Positions 32,434 to 32,539 of a stretch of DNA of 32,539 bases are shown piece by piece. The DNA is from Paraburkholderia sp. C35. Lineage in GTDB: Bacteria; Pseudomonadota; Gammaproteobacteria; Burkholderiales; Burkholderiaceae. The stretch covers positions 1-32,539 of the forward strand of contig NZ_QBUY01000105.1 in NCBI RefSeq assembly GCF_003121405.1. The letters run 5' to 3'. The translations under genes and the position numbers were made by a program. Positions within the stretch are counted from its first letter, which is position 1. Every line of letters begins with the position of its first letter. The notes below the pieces were generated by a model. That model worked only from the letters and a program-made list of their open reading frames with translations, did not search any database and was not told the origin of the DNA.

Positions 32434-32539
32434 TTACGCCACGCGTCGTGCTGCCGCATTCGCGAGAATCCGCTCAACCCCCTCCACATACGCCTGCGTA
32501 CCAAACTTCCGCACTGCCGTCTGATACCCACGCGCCACC
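32434..32539 (-). CDS. C-terminal end of a gene running off the right border
   Basis: The last 34 codons of a minus-strand frame end in TAA at 32434-32436. The peptide reads VARGYQTAVRKFGTQAYVEG and then VERILANAAARRVA. An alpha-helical C-terminus of this type is common in GT4 glycosyltransferases, and the position 156 bp before manC in a polysaccharide locus fits that. The fragment is too short for a firm assignment. Confidence 0.5.
   Translation of the reverse strand, partial: VARGYQTAVRKFGTQAYVEGVERILANAAARRVA

Overview
This window looks like a chromosomal segment of a high-GC Gram-negative betaproteobacterium of the Burkholderia/Paraburkholderia/Caballeronia group. The reasons are the Burkholderia-type trimeric porin, the BcsP/BcsD-containing cellulose operon, a three-subunit periplasmic molybdenum hydroxylase operon, a palindromic intergenic repeat of a kind I recall from Burkholderia genomes, and high-GC coding with many long antisense shadow frames. 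I ran no database search, so the genus is inference.

Layout. (1) 1-4163, minus strand: a short palindromic repeat, then a three-gene operon for a Tat-exported molybdenum hydroxylase (2Fe-2S subunit, molybdopterin subunit, triheme cytochrome c). (2) 4586-5632, plus: an orphan two-domain fimbrial adhesin/pilin. (3) 5664-18664, minus: a complete cellulose synthase operon in the order bcsD-bcsP-bcsQ-bcsA-bcsB-bcsZ-bcsC. All junctions after bcsP overlap or nearly touch; bcsD and bcsP are separated by 115 bp. There is no bcsE/F/G. (4) 19052-22375: a small conserved-looking unknown gene divergent from the cellulose operon, an alpha/beta hydrolase with an Asp nucleophile, an NlpD-like LysM/LytM lipoprotein and an SRPBCC protein. 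(5) 22388-25099: a DeoR-type repressor divergent from nudK, with repeated operator-like motifs between them, then a porin with a clear terminator. (6) 25579-32539: the edge of a second exopolysaccharide locus. It has a GlxA/AraC-type regulator, a WcaJ/BceB-type polyprenyl-phosphate hexose-1-phosphate transferase, a GT4 glycosyltransferase, a scrambled transposase remnant, a bifunctional GDP-mannose pyrophosphorylase/phosphomannose isomerase on the opposite strand, and the C-terminal end of another gene at the right border. By eye this part is richer in A+T and less codon-biased than the cellulose operon.

How the genes fit together. The region is dominated by surface polysaccharide functions. 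BcsA/BcsB make and translocate cellulose under c-di-GMP control (PilZ domain). BcsC exports it, BcsZ trims it, and BcsQ, BcsP and BcsD probably organise the synthase array. The right end starts a mannose-containing, lipid-linked exopolysaccharide pathway (cepacian/colanic-acid-like initiation). NudK, about 7 kb away, hydrolyses the GDP-mannose that the ManC-type enzyme would make. The fimbrial adhesin adds another possible attachment factor.

The least explained items are: the roughly 340-residue Gln/Pro/Tyr-rich linker inside BcsC; the BcsR-like head on BcsP; the helically phased GCACGA repeats between deoR and nudK; the unknown 134-residue protein opposite bcsD; and the shuffled transposase pieces between the glycosyltransferase and manC. 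I did not find a clearly new multi-gene system.
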